64,000 nucleotides of DNA from Burkholderia sp. lig30 (GCF_000687455.2 NZ_JGVW01000067.1:18877-82876); one strand, 5' to 3'. Positions 38,573-47,541 are shown, numbered from the stretch's first letter. The notes: a model not told the origin generated them from the letters alone. Translations and numbers: made by a program.

Positions 38573-39583
38573 TCAGCGCTGCGCGTCGCTCAGCGCGTGC
38601 AGCACCGCGATCATGCCGGGGCCGGCCGTCACGATCAGCAGCGCCGGCAGCAACGTGACGATCATCACGCCTGTCATCTTCACGGTGAGGCGACCGATGC
38701 GCTCGCGCAGCATCGCGCGGCGCGTCTCGCGCAGGCGGTCGCCGAACTGCTTGAGCGGCTCCTGCACCGCGCCGCCGTGCTTGTCGACCTGGATCATCAG
38801 CCGCACGATCGCGCGCAGGTCCTCGTTGTCGAACCCGGCGGAAAGCCGCTGCAGCGATTGCTCGCGCGTGCGCCCGGCGGCGAATTGCCGCTGCGCGAGC
38901 CCCATCTCCGACGACAGCACCGGCATCATGCCCTTGAAGTCGTTCGTCACGACCTGGATGCTCTGGTCGAGCGACAGCCCGACGCCTTGCAACAGACGCA
39001 GCATGTCGACGAGGAGCGGCAGCTCGTCGTCGACGCAGCGGCGGCGCGCCGCCGCGCGACGCCGGACATGGATCTTCGGCAGCATGAAGCCGAGCGCGAA
39101 CGCCACGAACATGCCGGACAGCCACTGCCCGCCGTTCAGGCGCGCACCGCCGACTGCGGCGAGCACCATCGGCAGGATCAGCGCGCAGGCCAGCCGTGCG
39201 CTCAGGAACAGGCCGCGCGTGCGCGCGTCGAGGTATCCGCACTGCTCGAGCAGGCGGCGGTCCTCGCCGGCCACCGCGTACTGGCCGACGCGCGTGTCGA
39301 GCCAGCGCATTCCGGTCGCCGACACACGCTCGAGCAGCGCCGACACGCGCGTTCGCCGCGCGCCGCCGGCCGGCGCATCGCCCTTCTGCCGGGCCCCGTC
39401 CGCGTCCTGCGCGGCCCGCACGCCGGCGGCCTCGAGCGCGGCGGCGCGCCGGTCGAGCGCATCGGCGAGCGCCCGCGCGCTGCGCGTCGTGTCGCTCGCG
39501 CGCAGCAGCGCCAGCAGGCCGAAGAGCAGCACGCCGAGCGCGGCGAGCGCCAGTGCAATCGATCCGAGTTGACTGGATGTCAT
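38573..39583 (-). CDS. tadC: Tad pilus inner-membrane platform protein TadC
   Basis: 336 aa GspF/T2SSF-family protein. An N-terminal membrane helix (LGSIALALAALGVLLFGLLA), a charged cytoplasmic linker, a second helix pair near residues 140-180 and the T2SSF domain (LPLLVDMLRLLQGVGLSLDQ, RLMIQVDKHGGAVQEPLKQF) lead to C-terminal helices VKMTGVMIVTLLPALLIV. With TadB it forms the platform on which the TadA ATPase works. The ATG at 39583 lies 5 bp after the tadB stop. Confidence 0.9.
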   Translation of the reverse strand: MTSSQLGSIALALAALGVLLFGLLALLRASDTTRSARALADALDRRAAALEAAGVRAAQDADGARQKGDAPAGGARRTRVSALLERVSATGMRWLDTRVGQYAVAGEDRRLLEQCGYLDARTRGLFLSARLACALILPMVLAAVGGARLNGGQWLSGMFVAFALGFMLPKIHVRRRAAARRRCVDDELPLLVDMLRLLQGVGLSLDQSIQVVTNDFKGMMPVLSSEMGLAQRQFAAGRTREQSLQRLSAGFDNEDLRAIVRLMIQVDKHGGAVQEPLKQFGDRLRETRRAMLRERIGRLTVKMTGVMIVTLLPALLIVTAGPGMIAVLHALSDAQR

Positions 39584-39587
39584 CGCA

Positions 39588-40592
39588 TCACCTGAGCCGG
39601 GCCATACGATAGAGCCACGCGCCACCCGCCGCCTGCAGCCCGGCAGCCAGATAAAGGAAACGCTGCCCGGTACGGTCGTGCCACATCGTGTCGAGATACG
39701 CGGGATTGGTCGCGACCACGAAACCGCCGATCGCAACCGGCAGCAGCGCCAGCACCCAGGCGGACAGGCGTGTTTCCGACGACATCGCCGCCAGTTCGCG
39801 CTCGGCCTGTTCGAGATCGCGCATGAACACCGACATGCGGTCGAGCATCACGTCCGCGCGCCCGCCGTATTTCACCGACAGCCGGAGCACCGAGCCGACC
39901 AGCTCGAATTCCTTCGTGCGATAGACATGCGCGACGTGCAGCATCGCGCGATCGATTTCGACACCCGTGCGCAGCATCCGCGACACATGATCGAGGCAGC
40001 CGCGCAGCGGTGCGTCGGTCGTCAGGAGCGCGGCCTGGAACGCGGCCGGCACGCTGTTGCCGAGCGTCACGAGCCGCACGATGCCGTCGAGAAACGATGG
40101 CAGTTGCCGAATGATCCGCAAACGGCGGCGCTGGATGCGCGACACGAGCCAGAACGTAAGGAGCGCGATGCCGCCCGCGAGCGCCGCGGCGCTCGCCAGC
40201 AGGCCGCCCTGGCTGCCCGCCACCAACGCGAGCGACACCAGCGCCGTCATGGCAAGCAGCGCCTTGCCGCGCGCATCCTCGATCCCCGAGCGGCTGACGA
40301 AATGGGACCGGTATTCGGCGAACGCGTCGCGCCAGCGCGCCGCACCCGATGTACCCGATGTACCCGATGTACCCGATGCACCCGATGCACCCGACACGTG
40401 TGGCGCCGGGCGCGTGCCGGCGGGCGCGCCATGTGCCGGCGCCGCCACGCGCGGGGCCGGCTCGATCCGGCTGTCGATGAAGCGCTGCGCGTCCACGCGC
40501 TCCCGCTTCATCTCGCCGTGCCGCCACAGCATCAGCGCTCCCGCGACGCACACCAGCGCGAGCGCAAGCGCCCAGATCGCGACGCTAAACAT
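39588..40592 (-). CDS. tadB: Tad pilus inner-membrane platform protein TadB
   Basis: 334 aa GspF-family protein. Its first helix is MFSVAIWALALALVCVAGAL. A cytoplasmic linker contains a SGASGASGTSGTSGTSG run coded by a 9-bp tandem repeat. Two central helices, the T2SSF domain (LPSFLDGIVRLVTLGNSVPA, RLSVKYGGRADVMLDRMSVF) and C-terminal helices follow. The ATG at 40592 overlaps the tadA stop by 8 bp, so translation is probably coupled. The Ser/Gly linker is longer than usual for TadB. Confidence 0.9.
   Translation of the reverse strand: MFSVAIWALALALVCVAGALMLWRHGEMKRERVDAQRFIDSRIEPAPRVAAPAHGAPAGTRPAPHVSGASGASGTSGTSGTSGAARWRDAFAEYRSHFVSRSGIEDARGKALLAMTALVSLALVAGSQGGLLASAAALAGGIALLTFWLVSRIQRRRLRIIRQLPSFLDGIVRLVTLGNSVPAAFQAALLTTDAPLRGCLDHVSRMLRTGVEIDRAMLHVAHVYRTKEFELVGSVLRLSVKYGGRADVMLDRMSVFMRDLEQAERELAAMSSETRLSAWVLALLPVAIGGFVVATNPAYLDTMWHDRTGQRFLYLAAGLQAAGGAWLYRMARLR
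40345..40397. repeat. 9-bp tandem repeat inside tadB
   Basis: Three copies of CCCGATGTA and two of CCCGATGCA follow head to tail, with a partial sixth. The unit is a multiple of three, so gain or loss changes only the length of a Gly-Thr-Ser linker in TadB. Confidence 0.95.
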
Positions 40593-41952
40593 TGAAGCCC
40601 CCGCCGCCGCGCCCGAAGCCGCCGAAGCTGTCCGCACCGAAGCTGGCCGCACCTAAACCGCCGCCCGACAGCGTCTGGCGGAAGCGCGCGAGCTTCGGCG
40701 AGTGCGGATGGATGCCGAGCGATTCCCAGTGGTCGAGTTCCTCCCCCTCCTGCGTCACGCGCGCCTCATAGCGATACAGTTCCTGCGTCGCGATGATGTT
40801 GTCGGACAGCCCCGTGACTTCCGTGATCGACAGAATGCGCCGCCGCCCGTTCGACAGTCGGCCGATCTGCACGATGAAATCGACCGCGTTCGCGATCTGG
40901 CGGCGCAGGCTGGATTCGGTGCCCTGGAAGCCCGCGAAGCCGGCGAGCATCTCGAGGCGGTACAGACACTCGCGCGGCGAGCTCGCATGCACCGTGCCCA
41001 TCGAGCCGTCGTGGCCGGTGTTCATCGCCTGCAGCATTTCGAGCACTTCGCCGCCGCGGACTTCGCCGACGATGATGCGGTCGGGCCGCATCCGCAGCGT
41101 GTTGCGCAGCAGATCGCGGATCGTCACGACGCCGGTGCCGTCGAAACCACCCGGCCGGCTCTCGAGCCGCACGACGTGCGGGTGGTTGAGCGACAGTTCG
41201 GCCGTGTCCTCGATCGTCACGACACGCTCGGGCTCCGGGATGTGGAAGGCGAGCGCATTGAGCAGCGAGGTCTTGCCCGAACTCGTGCCGCCCGACACCA
41301 GGACGTTGCAGCGCGCGGCGACCGCGGCCTCGAGCAGCGCGGCGATTTCCGCGTTGAACGTGCCGTTGCCGAGCAGGTCGGACGGCTTGAGCGGGTCCTT
41401 GCGGAATTTCCGGATCGACACGACCGGCCCGTCGATCGACAGCGGCTCGATCACGACGTTCACGCGCCCGCCGTCCGGCAACCGCGCGTCGACCATCGGG
41501 TTCGATTCGTCGAGACGGCGACCGATCGGCGCGAGAATGCGCCGGACGATCCGCAGCAGATGCGCGTTGTCGGTGAAACGCACCGGCAGTTTCGACAGCA
41601 CGCCGTGGCGCGACACGTAGACGTCGCTGTAGCCGTTGATCAGGATGTCCTCGACGAACGGATCGGCGAGCAGGTCCTCGATCGGCCCGAACCCTGCCAG
41701 CTCCTTCGTCAGCGCCTCCGCGATCGCGCGCACCTCGTTCTCGTTGAGCGGGATGCGGCGCAGGCGCACGAAGCTGTCGATCTCCAGATCGACGAACTGG
41801 TTGATCGCCTGCCGCGACCAGCGCCCGAATTCGGCGCCGAGCTCCTCGATACGTGTCAGCAAATGCTCGTGCGCGGCATTCTTGATGTCGTGAAATTGCT
41901 GCGTCTGCGGAAACGGCGCTGCGCCGTCGGCGAATTGAATGTCGTGTGCCAT
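40585..41952 (-). CDS. tadA: Tad/Flp pilus assembly ATPase TadA (CpaF family)
   Basis: 455 aa secretion ATPase that powers Flp pilus extension and retraction. Walker A is VSGGTSSGKTSLLNAL, the Asp box is VVTIEDTAELSLNHPHVVRL and Walker B sits in MRPDRIIVGEVRGGEVLEML; the His box is GHDGSMGTVHASS. The N-terminal helical domain (ELTKELAGFGPIEDLLADP-like, FVEDILINGYSDVYV) is typical of CpaF. A short Gly/Phe-rich C-terminal tail (FGADSFGGFGRGGGGFNV) is unusual. Confidence 0.95.
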   Translation of the reverse strand: MAHDIQFADGAAPFPQTQQFHDIKNAAHEHLLTRIEELGAEFGRWSRQAINQFVDLEIDSFVRLRRIPLNENEVRAIAEALTKELAGFGPIEDLLADPFVEDILINGYSDVYVSRHGVLSKLPVRFTDNAHLLRIVRRILAPIGRRLDESNPMVDARLPDGGRVNVVIEPLSIDGPVVSIRKFRKDPLKPSDLLGNGTFNAEIAALLEAAVAARCNVLVSGGTSSGKTSLLNALAFHIPEPERVVTIEDTAELSLNHPHVVRLESRPGGFDGTGVVTIRDLLRNTLRMRPDRIIVGEVRGGEVLEMLQAMNTGHDGSMGTVHASSPRECLYRLEMLAGFAGFQGTESSLRRQIANAVDFIVQIGRLSNGRRRILSITEVTGLSDNIIATQELYRYEARVTQEGEELDHWESLGIHPHSPKLARFRQTLSGGGLGAASFGADSFGGFGRGGGGFNV

Positions 41953-41955
41953 CGC

Positions 41956-43218
41956 TTACGACCGCCTGGACGAAGGGTGAATGAAGCGCTTGAGCGCGGA
42001 AAGGCCCGACGCGGCACGCGGCGCGGCCGCGCCGATCAGTCGCTGGGCGAGCGGTTCGATCGCGCGCACGTAAGGATCGCGCTCCGTCAGATCGACGATG
42101 AGGCGCCCCTGGTTCGCCGCATGGCCGATCGCCACGCGGCGTGCGGGCAGCGTCGCGAGCAGCGGAAGCCCGAGACGTTCGGCGATCTGCGCCGGCGTGA
42201 GGCCGAGCGCCGGGTGATACTGATTGACGACGAGACGCACGCGTGCCGTGTCGACGCCCGCGTCGCGCAAGCCCTCGAGCAGATCGACCGCCGAGACGAT
42301 CGACGCGACGCCCTGGTCGCAGACGAGCCATGCCTCGTCCGCTGACGCGGCGACCTGCGCGACGAACTCGCGGTTGGAGAATCCGCCGAGATCGACGACC
42401 TGCTGGTCGAAGAACGCGCGCAGGCGATTGAGCAGGCCGACGCACGACGCATACGACACGTCGCGCAGATCGGCGAGATTCGGCGGCAATGCCGTCAGCG
42501 CGACGCCGCTCGCGTGACGGGCCAGCGCGGTGTTGACGAACGTGCGGTCGAAACGGCGCAGATTGCGTACGGCCTCGACGAAGTGGAACTCGCAGCGCGT
42601 ATTGAGAAACAGCGCGCCGTCGCCCGCCGGCAGGCCGAGATCGACCAGTGCCGTATGCCGGTCGTGGCGGTCGTGCCCCGCGGCGCCCGCCGACGCCTCT
42701 GCCGCGCCGTGCTTTTGCAGCCACACCGCGAGGTTCGCGGCCAGCGTGCTCACGCCCATGCCGACGCGCGCGCCGAGCAGCGCGACGACCTTGCCGTGGC
42801 GGCTCGCCGGCTCGGCGACGTTGTCGAGCAGGCCGCGCGTGATGCGCAGCGCATCCGCGGCCGGCGCGGAGATGTCGACGAAGTCGCGCACACCGGCGCG
42901 CAGCGCGGCGAGCGCGCTTTCCGGCTCGGCGATCGAGCCGAGCGCGACGACCGGCAGCCCGGGATGCGCGGCGCGCACCGCCGCGGCGGCCGTGCTCGCC
43001 AGCGCCGCGTGTTCGCCGGAAAAGTCGATGAAGACGAGGGTCGGGTTCAGTCCGGCAATGCGCTGGGCGAGCGCCGTCGGGTCGTACGGCGCAGCCTCGA
43101 CCGCGCCGGCGGACACCAGCGTCTCGGCCAGCCAGCCGACGTGCCTGTCGTGCAGCGACGCGCACACGAAATAGTCGGTCACGGCAGGCTCAGCCAACGA
43201 ATCGGTTCGAGCATTCAT
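41956..43218 (-). CDS. tadZ: TadZ/CpaE-like pilus localisation protein
   Basis: 420 aa. An atypical receiver-like N domain (VFIDFSGEHAALASTAAAAV, PVVALGSIAEPESALAALRA) is followed by a MinD/ParA-type ATPase domain. The deviant Walker A reads LLGARVGMGVSTLAANLA, where most family members have KGGxGxST; the first Lys is missing and the second is Val. Later motifs are VVDLGGFSNREFV and VRLVVNQYHPALGLT. TadZ sets the polar site for the Tad machine. ATP binding may be weak, as reported for some TadZ proteins. Confidence 0.88.
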   Translation of the reverse strand: MNARTDSLAEPAVTDYFVCASLHDRHVGWLAETLVSAGAVEAAPYDPTALAQRIAGLNPTLVFIDFSGEHAALASTAAAAVRAAHPGLPVVALGSIAEPESALAALRAGVRDFVDISAPAADALRITRGLLDNVAEPASRHGKVVALLGARVGMGVSTLAANLAVWLQKHGAAEASAGAAGHDRHDRHTALVDLGLPAGDGALFLNTRCEFHFVEAVRNLRRFDRTFVNTALARHASGVALTALPPNLADLRDVSYASCVGLLNRLRAFFDQQVVDLGGFSNREFVAQVAASADEAWLVCDQGVASIVSAVDLLEGLRDAGVDTARVRLVVNQYHPALGLTPAQIAERLGLPLLATLPARRVAIGHAANQGRLIVDLTERDPYVRAIEPLAQRLIGAAAPRAASGLSALKRFIHPSSRRS

Positions 43219-43278
43219 GTTGAAGCCCCCCGGTTACGCGCGGCGCGTCGGCACGCTGCCGCGCATGATGCACTGCGC

Positions 43279-44649
43279 TCATTTCGAAAACCCCGGTGCC
43301 GCGTCCGGTGACGCGATGCCGCCGAGATACGACCGCCAGACCGGGCCGTTGCGCTGTTCCGACAACTCGCCCGGCGTGGCCGGCAACGACGCCCCCTTCG
43401 CGATCGGCGCCACCAGATGCGGCGTGACGATGATCAGCAGCTCCTTGTCGCTTTGCTGGTAGTTCAGCGTCTTGAAGAACGGACCGAGAACCGGCAGGTC
43501 GCCGAGGAACGGCACCTTGTCGACGTTCGACATCGTTTCGCGATCGACCAGCCCGCCGATCACGAAGCTCTCGCCGTCGCCCAGCTCGACCGTCGTGTCG
43601 GCGCGGCGCGTCGTGATCGCGGGCACCGACACGCTGTTGATCGTCACGCCGTGCAGGTAGTCGAGCTGGCTCGACTCCGGCGCGACCTTCAGCGCGATGC
43701 GGCGCGCGCCCAGCACCGTCGGCGTGAGCGTCAGGCCGACGCCGTACTGCTTCCACTGGATCGCCGTCGAACCGAGCGCCTGCGGCACCGGCACCGGGAT
43801 TTCACCGCCCGCGAGGAAGCTCGCGCTTTGCCCGGACAGCGCGACCAGCGTCGGCTGCGCGAGCACCCGCGCGAGATTGTTCGCCTCGAGGATCGAGATG
43901 TCGGAGAAGATTCCGCGGCCCGCCGCGTTCACCACCAGGTTGAACGCGGACGCCATCGGCGTGACGAGCGTCGGGATATACGACAGCGTTCCCGGACCCG
44001 ACGCGGCGGCCGAACTCGTCGACTGCGACGAACCGTTGAAGCCCTGCAGCCCACCCGGCGCCAGCGAACCGAACGAGAAACCGTTGCTCTGCTTGAAGAA
44101 ATTCAGCCCGGCCTGCTTCAGCACCGAACGACTGAACTCAACGACGCGCACGTCGACCTGCACGACGTTCTTGTCCCCGACCGTCGACGCGTCGACGATC
44201 GTGCCGTCCTTGCCGCTCATGCTCTTGCCGACCGCGACGGCGCGTTCGTGCCCGTCGAGCGTCTCCGCCGCGCCGCTCAGCACCGATGCGTCGCCATACG
44301 CCTTCACGTCGGGCGTCGAGCCGTCGCGCACGGCCTGCGCGGCCGCGCTGACGACGCTGACGTTCCACGCCACCGGCTCGTCATGGCCACGCTCCCACAG
44401 CATCACGTTCGTCGCGCCGGGCGCCTTCCCGACCAGCAGCACGGTGCCCGCGCGCGCGCCCTTCACGATCAGCACGTCGGCGACCGACGGGTCGCCGACC
44501 GCGATCCGCTGCAACGCGCGGCCGGTGGCGATCTGGCGCTGGGCGCCGACCGCAAGCTCGATCGCGCCGTGCGTGCCGGCGGCGGCGGCCAGCGACGCGA
44601 ATGTCATGGCCCAGATGGCAATCGCGAATGCAATCAGTGTGTTCTTCAT
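43279..44649 (-). CDS. cpaC: Outer-membrane secretin of the Tad pilus (CpaC/RcpA)
   Basis: 456 aa. A signal peptide (FAIAIWAMTFASLAAAAG) is followed by the T2SS-secretin N domain (AVGAQRQIATGRALQRIAVG, DVLIVKGARAGTVLLVGKAP), a BON/N1-like part (VQVDVRVVEFSRSVLKQAGL) and the secretin pore: VLAQPTLVALSGQSASFLAG, GEIPVPVPQ, WKQYGVGLTLTPTVLG and ESFVIGGLVDRETMSNVDK. It forms the gated channel through which the Flp pilus leaves the cell. Confidence 0.93.
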   Translation of the reverse strand: MKNTLIAFAIAIWAMTFASLAAAAGTHGAIELAVGAQRQIATGRALQRIAVGDPSVADVLIVKGARAGTVLLVGKAPGATNVMLWERGHDEPVAWNVSVVSAAAQAVRDGSTPDVKAYGDASVLSGAAETLDGHERAVAVGKSMSGKDGTIVDASTVGDKNVVQVDVRVVEFSRSVLKQAGLNFFKQSNGFSFGSLAPGGLQGFNGSSQSTSSAAASGPGTLSYIPTLVTPMASAFNLVVNAAGRGIFSDISILEANNLARVLAQPTLVALSGQSASFLAGGEIPVPVPQALGSTAIQWKQYGVGLTLTPTVLGARRIALKVAPESSQLDYLHGVTINSVSVPAITTRRADTTVELGDGESFVIGGLVDRETMSNVDKVPFLGDLPVLGPFFKTLNYQQSDKELLIIVTPHLVAPIAKGASLPATPGELSEQRNGPVWRSYLGGIASPDAAPGFSK

Positions 44650-44713
44650 TATGTCGGTGACCGTCGACCGGCCCTCTCCTTCCGTCGCTGCTCTCGATGA
44701 CTGCTCGTTTCGT

Positions 44714-45613
44714 TCAATAGGCGACCGTTTCGACTCGCCCGCCGCGAATCACTTCGATGCCGCCGCCCGGCCGGGCCGGCGCCACCGGGCGCGGCGCGCG
44801 GACGTCACGGGGAGGGCCCGCGCGCGACGCGGCCAGCTCGTCGAGCATCATTCCGGCGGCGGCGACCGCCGACGGCGCGAGGCCGTTCGCCGCGCGCATC
44901 GCGACCGTCTGCGCCGCCGTCTCGTCGTCGCGCGGATTGCGCAGCGCGAGCGTAAGGCGGCCACTCGCCTCGGCGAGCGTCAGCGCATCGATCTGCGCGG
45001 TCGGCACCGACAGCACGACGGTGCGCGCGCTGCCCGTCGGGCCCGATACGCCATCGCGATCGGGCGTCGCATCGCCGAACGCCAGCACGCGCACTTTCGA
45101 CAGCAGCAGACGCGCCTGCGAGCGCGGGATTTCCGCGCTCGACTGGCCGAACCCGCCGCCCTCGCGCTTCAGGTTCATGAACACGTCGACGAAGTTGCCG
45201 GGCCGCAGGCGATTGCCGACCGCATTGGTCTCGTCGACCTTGACGGCCACCGCCCGCTCGCCGGGCGCGACCAGATCCGCAAGCCCGGACGTCAGTGCAG
45301 CGGCCAGCACTGGCGATGCGGCCATGATGTCGCTCGCGGGCAAGCGCCCGACGAGCGAGGCCGGATCGCTGAATGCGCCCGTCGGCAGCACCGGCGTCTG
45401 CTCGACTTTCAGCGCATCGGCCGTAATCGGCTGACCGGCCGGCAAGAGGCGGGCCGCGACCACCATCGGCACCGCCTTGGCGGCGGCGGCCTGGGGCGCG
45501 GCCGCGATGGCCGGCTGGGCCTGGCCGCGCCCGAGCATCCACGCATAGATGCCCAGAAGCACGGCGATTGCGATCAACAGCCCGGCGATGATCTTGGTCA
45601 TGTTGTTGGCCAT
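44714..45613 (-). CDS. cpaB: Tad pilus assembly protein CpaB/RcpC
   Basis: 299 aa. The N-terminal membrane anchor (TKIIAGLLIAIAVLLGIYAW) is followed by the SAF/CpaB domain: VPMVVAARLLPAGQPITADAL, RAVAVKVDETNAVGNRLRPG, NFVDVFMNLKR and a C-terminal strand region TLALRNPRDDETA. CpaB is a periplasmic partner of the secretin and may bind peptidoglycan. It lies 64 bp upstream of the secretin gene in the operon. Confidence 0.92.
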   Translation of the reverse strand: MANNMTKIIAGLLIAIAVLLGIYAWMLGRGQAQPAIAAAPQAAAAKAVPMVVAARLLPAGQPITADALKVEQTPVLPTGAFSDPASLVGRLPASDIMAASPVLAAALTSGLADLVAPGERAVAVKVDETNAVGNRLRPGNFVDVFMNLKREGGGFGQSSAEIPRSQARLLLSKVRVLAFGDATPDRDGVSGPTGSARTVVLSVPTAQIDALTLAEASGRLTLALRNPRDDETAAQTVAMRAANGLAPSAVAAAGMMLDELAASRAGPPRDVRAPRPVAPARPGGGIEVIRGGRVETVAY

Positions 45614-45717
45614 GGTGAATATTCTGTGCCGCCCAAAAATGCTGACTCGGTCTTCGTTGGTATCGGTGTCACGTCGCTTTCATGGCCTGGCGCAGGTTCC
45701 GCGCCGCGTGCCGTGCG

Positions 45718-46188
45718 TCATATGATGTTGGCCGGATTGAGCTGCACGGTCGCCGAACTGGCCAATGTGTTCGGCAACACGAAACCGAGCAGCGGCAACG
45801 CCGGAATCAACGGGGACTGCGAATACGGGTAAGTCACCGTGACGGTCACGCAATACATCGACGGGTCATAGCTGCACGCCGACGACGCGGGCGGAGGCAC
45901 GCTCACGTTCGGCAGCCACTTCGTGAAATTCTGCGCGACGGTGCGTGCCGCGTTTGCCCGGTCCGTCAGCGCCTGTGCCTGCGACCCGCTCGGCTCATGG
46001 ATGTAATTCAACGCCGCCCGCGCGCCTTCGGTCGCCGCAAGCGTCAGGTTCTGCTGAACGGCGAAGATCAGCCCGAACGTGACGATCGCGTAGAAAATCA
46101 GGAAAAACAGCGGGAACACCATCGCGAACTCGACTGCCGTCGCCCCCCGTTGACGCTGCCGCGACCGCCTCTGCACCGGCCTGCTCAT
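45718..46188 (-). CDS. tadE: TadE-like pseudopilin
   Basis: 156 aa. RQRQRGATAVEFAMVFPLFF is the TadE signature (a prepilin-peptidase-like G|xxxxE site before a hydrophobic helix LIFYAIVTFGLIFAVQQ), followed by NLTLAATEGARAALNY and a periplasmic domain with CSYDPSMYCVTVTVTYPY, a likely disulfide pair. TadE is a minor pilin of the Tad system processed by TadV. Its start overlaps the tadV stop by 4 bp (ATGA). Confidence 0.9.
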   Translation of the reverse strand: MSRPVQRRSRQRQRGATAVEFAMVFPLFFLIFYAIVTFGLIFAVQQNLTLAATEGARAALNYIHEPSGSQAQALTDRANAARTVAQNFTKWLPNVSVPPPASSACSYDPSMYCVTVTVTYPYSQSPLIPALPLLGFVLPNTLASSATVQLNPANII

Positions 46189-46685
46189 CGCACGCTCCCC
46201 GACACCACCAGATGCATGAGCCAGACGGCTGCCGGCACCGCCAGACACGCGGCATACGGTGTCGAACGATGTCCGCCGAGCGCGAACGCCGGCGCGCCGC
46301 GCCGCCATAGCGCACCGGGCGACGTACGCGACAGCGCGATCAGCCCGAGCGCATGCGCGCCGGCCGCGAGGCTCGCGACGACCCAAAGCCAAAGCAACGC
46401 ATGGACGCCGCACCACGCACCAAGCACGGCAAATACCTTTACGTCGGCCGCTCCCATTACGCGAAAGGCGAAAAACGGGAAAAGGCCGGCGAAACCGACG
46501 AGCATGCCGATCAACGCCTGATTCGGGAAAACACCAAATGGATTTGCATTGGCAAATGTGCTTGAAAATGCCGCAATCAAACCCGCGACGACAAGCGAAT
46601 TCGCGACGCGTCGAAAGCGAATATCGCCGGCGGCAACGAGCGTCACCCAGGCCAGAAAGAAACCGATGCTGAAAAGACGTGCCAT
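46185..46685 (-). CDS. tadV: Prepilin peptidase TadV/CpaA
   Basis: 166 aa type IV prepilin peptidase A24 with about five helices. The two catalytic aspartates are in VTLVAAGDIRFRRVANSL and FRVMGAADVKVFAVLGAW (the GxxD pattern). It cleaves the Flp and TadE leaders. The ATG at 46685 follows GGGG; the upstream alternative is a TTG. It ends overlapping tadE by 4 bp. Confidence 0.93.
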   Translation of the reverse strand: MARLFSIGFFLAWVTLVAAGDIRFRRVANSLVVAGLIAAFSSTFANANPFGVFPNQALIGMLVGFAGLFPFFAFRVMGAADVKVFAVLGAWCGVHALLWLWVVASLAAGAHALGLIALSRTSPGALWRRGAPAFALGGHRSTPYAACLAVPAAVWLMHLVVSGSVR

Positions 46686-46761
46686 GTCATGCCCCAACGC
46701 GAACGCAGACGCGAGCGAGTCGCCGAAACGACTCGCTCACTGCGACAACGGAACACAACAA

Positions 46762-46938
46762 TCAGCTGGCGGCTTGCTGCAACTGGTTGGCTATCTTCGT
46801 AAACAGCGAGGTGACACTGGTGCCGATACTCGAGACGCTGGTGATGATGACAACAGAGATCAGACCCGCGATCAGACCGTATTCGATCGCGGTTACCCCG
46901 GTTTCTTCCTTCAGGAAGCGATGCAACAGTGCTTTCAT
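46762..46938 (-). CDS. flp: Flp major pilin
   Basis: 58 aa. It begins MKALLHRFLKEETGVTAIEY, then GLIAGLISVVIITSVSSIGT and an amphipathic C-terminus ending QLQQAAS. The G/VTAIEYGLIA motif is the Flp processing site: cleavage after Gly14, conserved Glu19 and Tyr20. GAGGAAAAAA precedes the ATG. It is the first gene of the Tad operon, 77 bp before tadV, and would form the pilus fibre. Too short to be found by length-filtered gene calls. Confidence 0.96.
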   Translation of the reverse strand: MKALLHRFLKEETGVTAIEYGLIAGLISVVIITSVSSIGTSVTSLFTKIANQLQQAAS

Positions 46939-47525
46939 TTTTTTCCTCGTGCCTGTGTATGACTATTGTCTCAGGCCGCCCGTGTGCGCCCGGCACCTCC
47001 GGCCCGCGCCGCGCAACGCCACGTATGGGAACGTGCGGCGGCAGCTTCTTTATAGCCCGCCCCTGGCGGGACATATCATGAACTGATGCAAGTTGACATT
47101 CGCGCCAATAACCCTCCTCTAACGTCGGGTACTTATCATACGGAACTCGCATTGCTGCCGATCTTATCTCCAACTCCGTAACAGCTCAAACCTCTTTTAA
47201 CAATTTTCATCAGATGTTTTGTTTTCGACGATGCAACTTTGTACGGCGTTACGTCCCCGGCAACACATAGGATTTACGATAGGTTAGATTCGAACATCTA
47301 ATCCACCTATAAAACAGACGAATCGAGCGGCGCGCCCTTCGCTGGAACGGCACGTTACGTCGCTCGCGTAACGCTTCACGTATGACGTTACGTTACAAGC
47401 GGGCGAAATTCACGCTTGCTTCCGTCCATCTGGCGATTTTCAACATTCTTTCAATTCCCCTGACGCCTTTTCCAATAAGGAATCATCTGGTATCAGGTGA
47501 ATTTACCGGCACCCAATCATTGAAA
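46939..47525. promoter_or_regulatory. Divergent regulatory region between flp and the repeat-lipoprotein operon
   Basis: About 590 bp of unusually AT-rich DNA for this genome. It holds several GTTACG/CGTAAC half-sites (47248, 47354, 47367, 47387), a TTAGAT-N6-ATCTAA palindrome at 47284-47301, and no credible gene. I found no consensus -24/-12 element facing flp, so the flp promoter is undefined. Confidence 0.6.
47353..47373. promoter_or_regulatory. Candidate enhancer (UAS) palindrome CGTTACG-N7-CGTAACG
   Basis: Perfect 7-bp arms centred about 170 bp upstream of the -24 element, the usual distance for sigma-54 activator binding. Further GTTAC half-sites lie at 47387-47396. Confidence 0.55.
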
Positions 47526-47541
47526 TGGCACGACAGTTGCA
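47526..47541 (+). promoter_or_regulatory. Consensus sigma-54 (-24/-12) promoter
   Basis: TGGCACG-ACAG-TTGCA matches the RpoN consensus at every conserved position with exact spacing. The start of transcription would fall near 47552, about 38 nt before the first lipoprotein gene. Confidence 0.92.

Noticed and set aside
46950..47110. TGCAA...CGCGCCA on the strand facing flp as a sigma-54 promoter
   Set aside because: The gap between the two elements is about 5 bp too long for RpoN, and the -24 box is imperfect.
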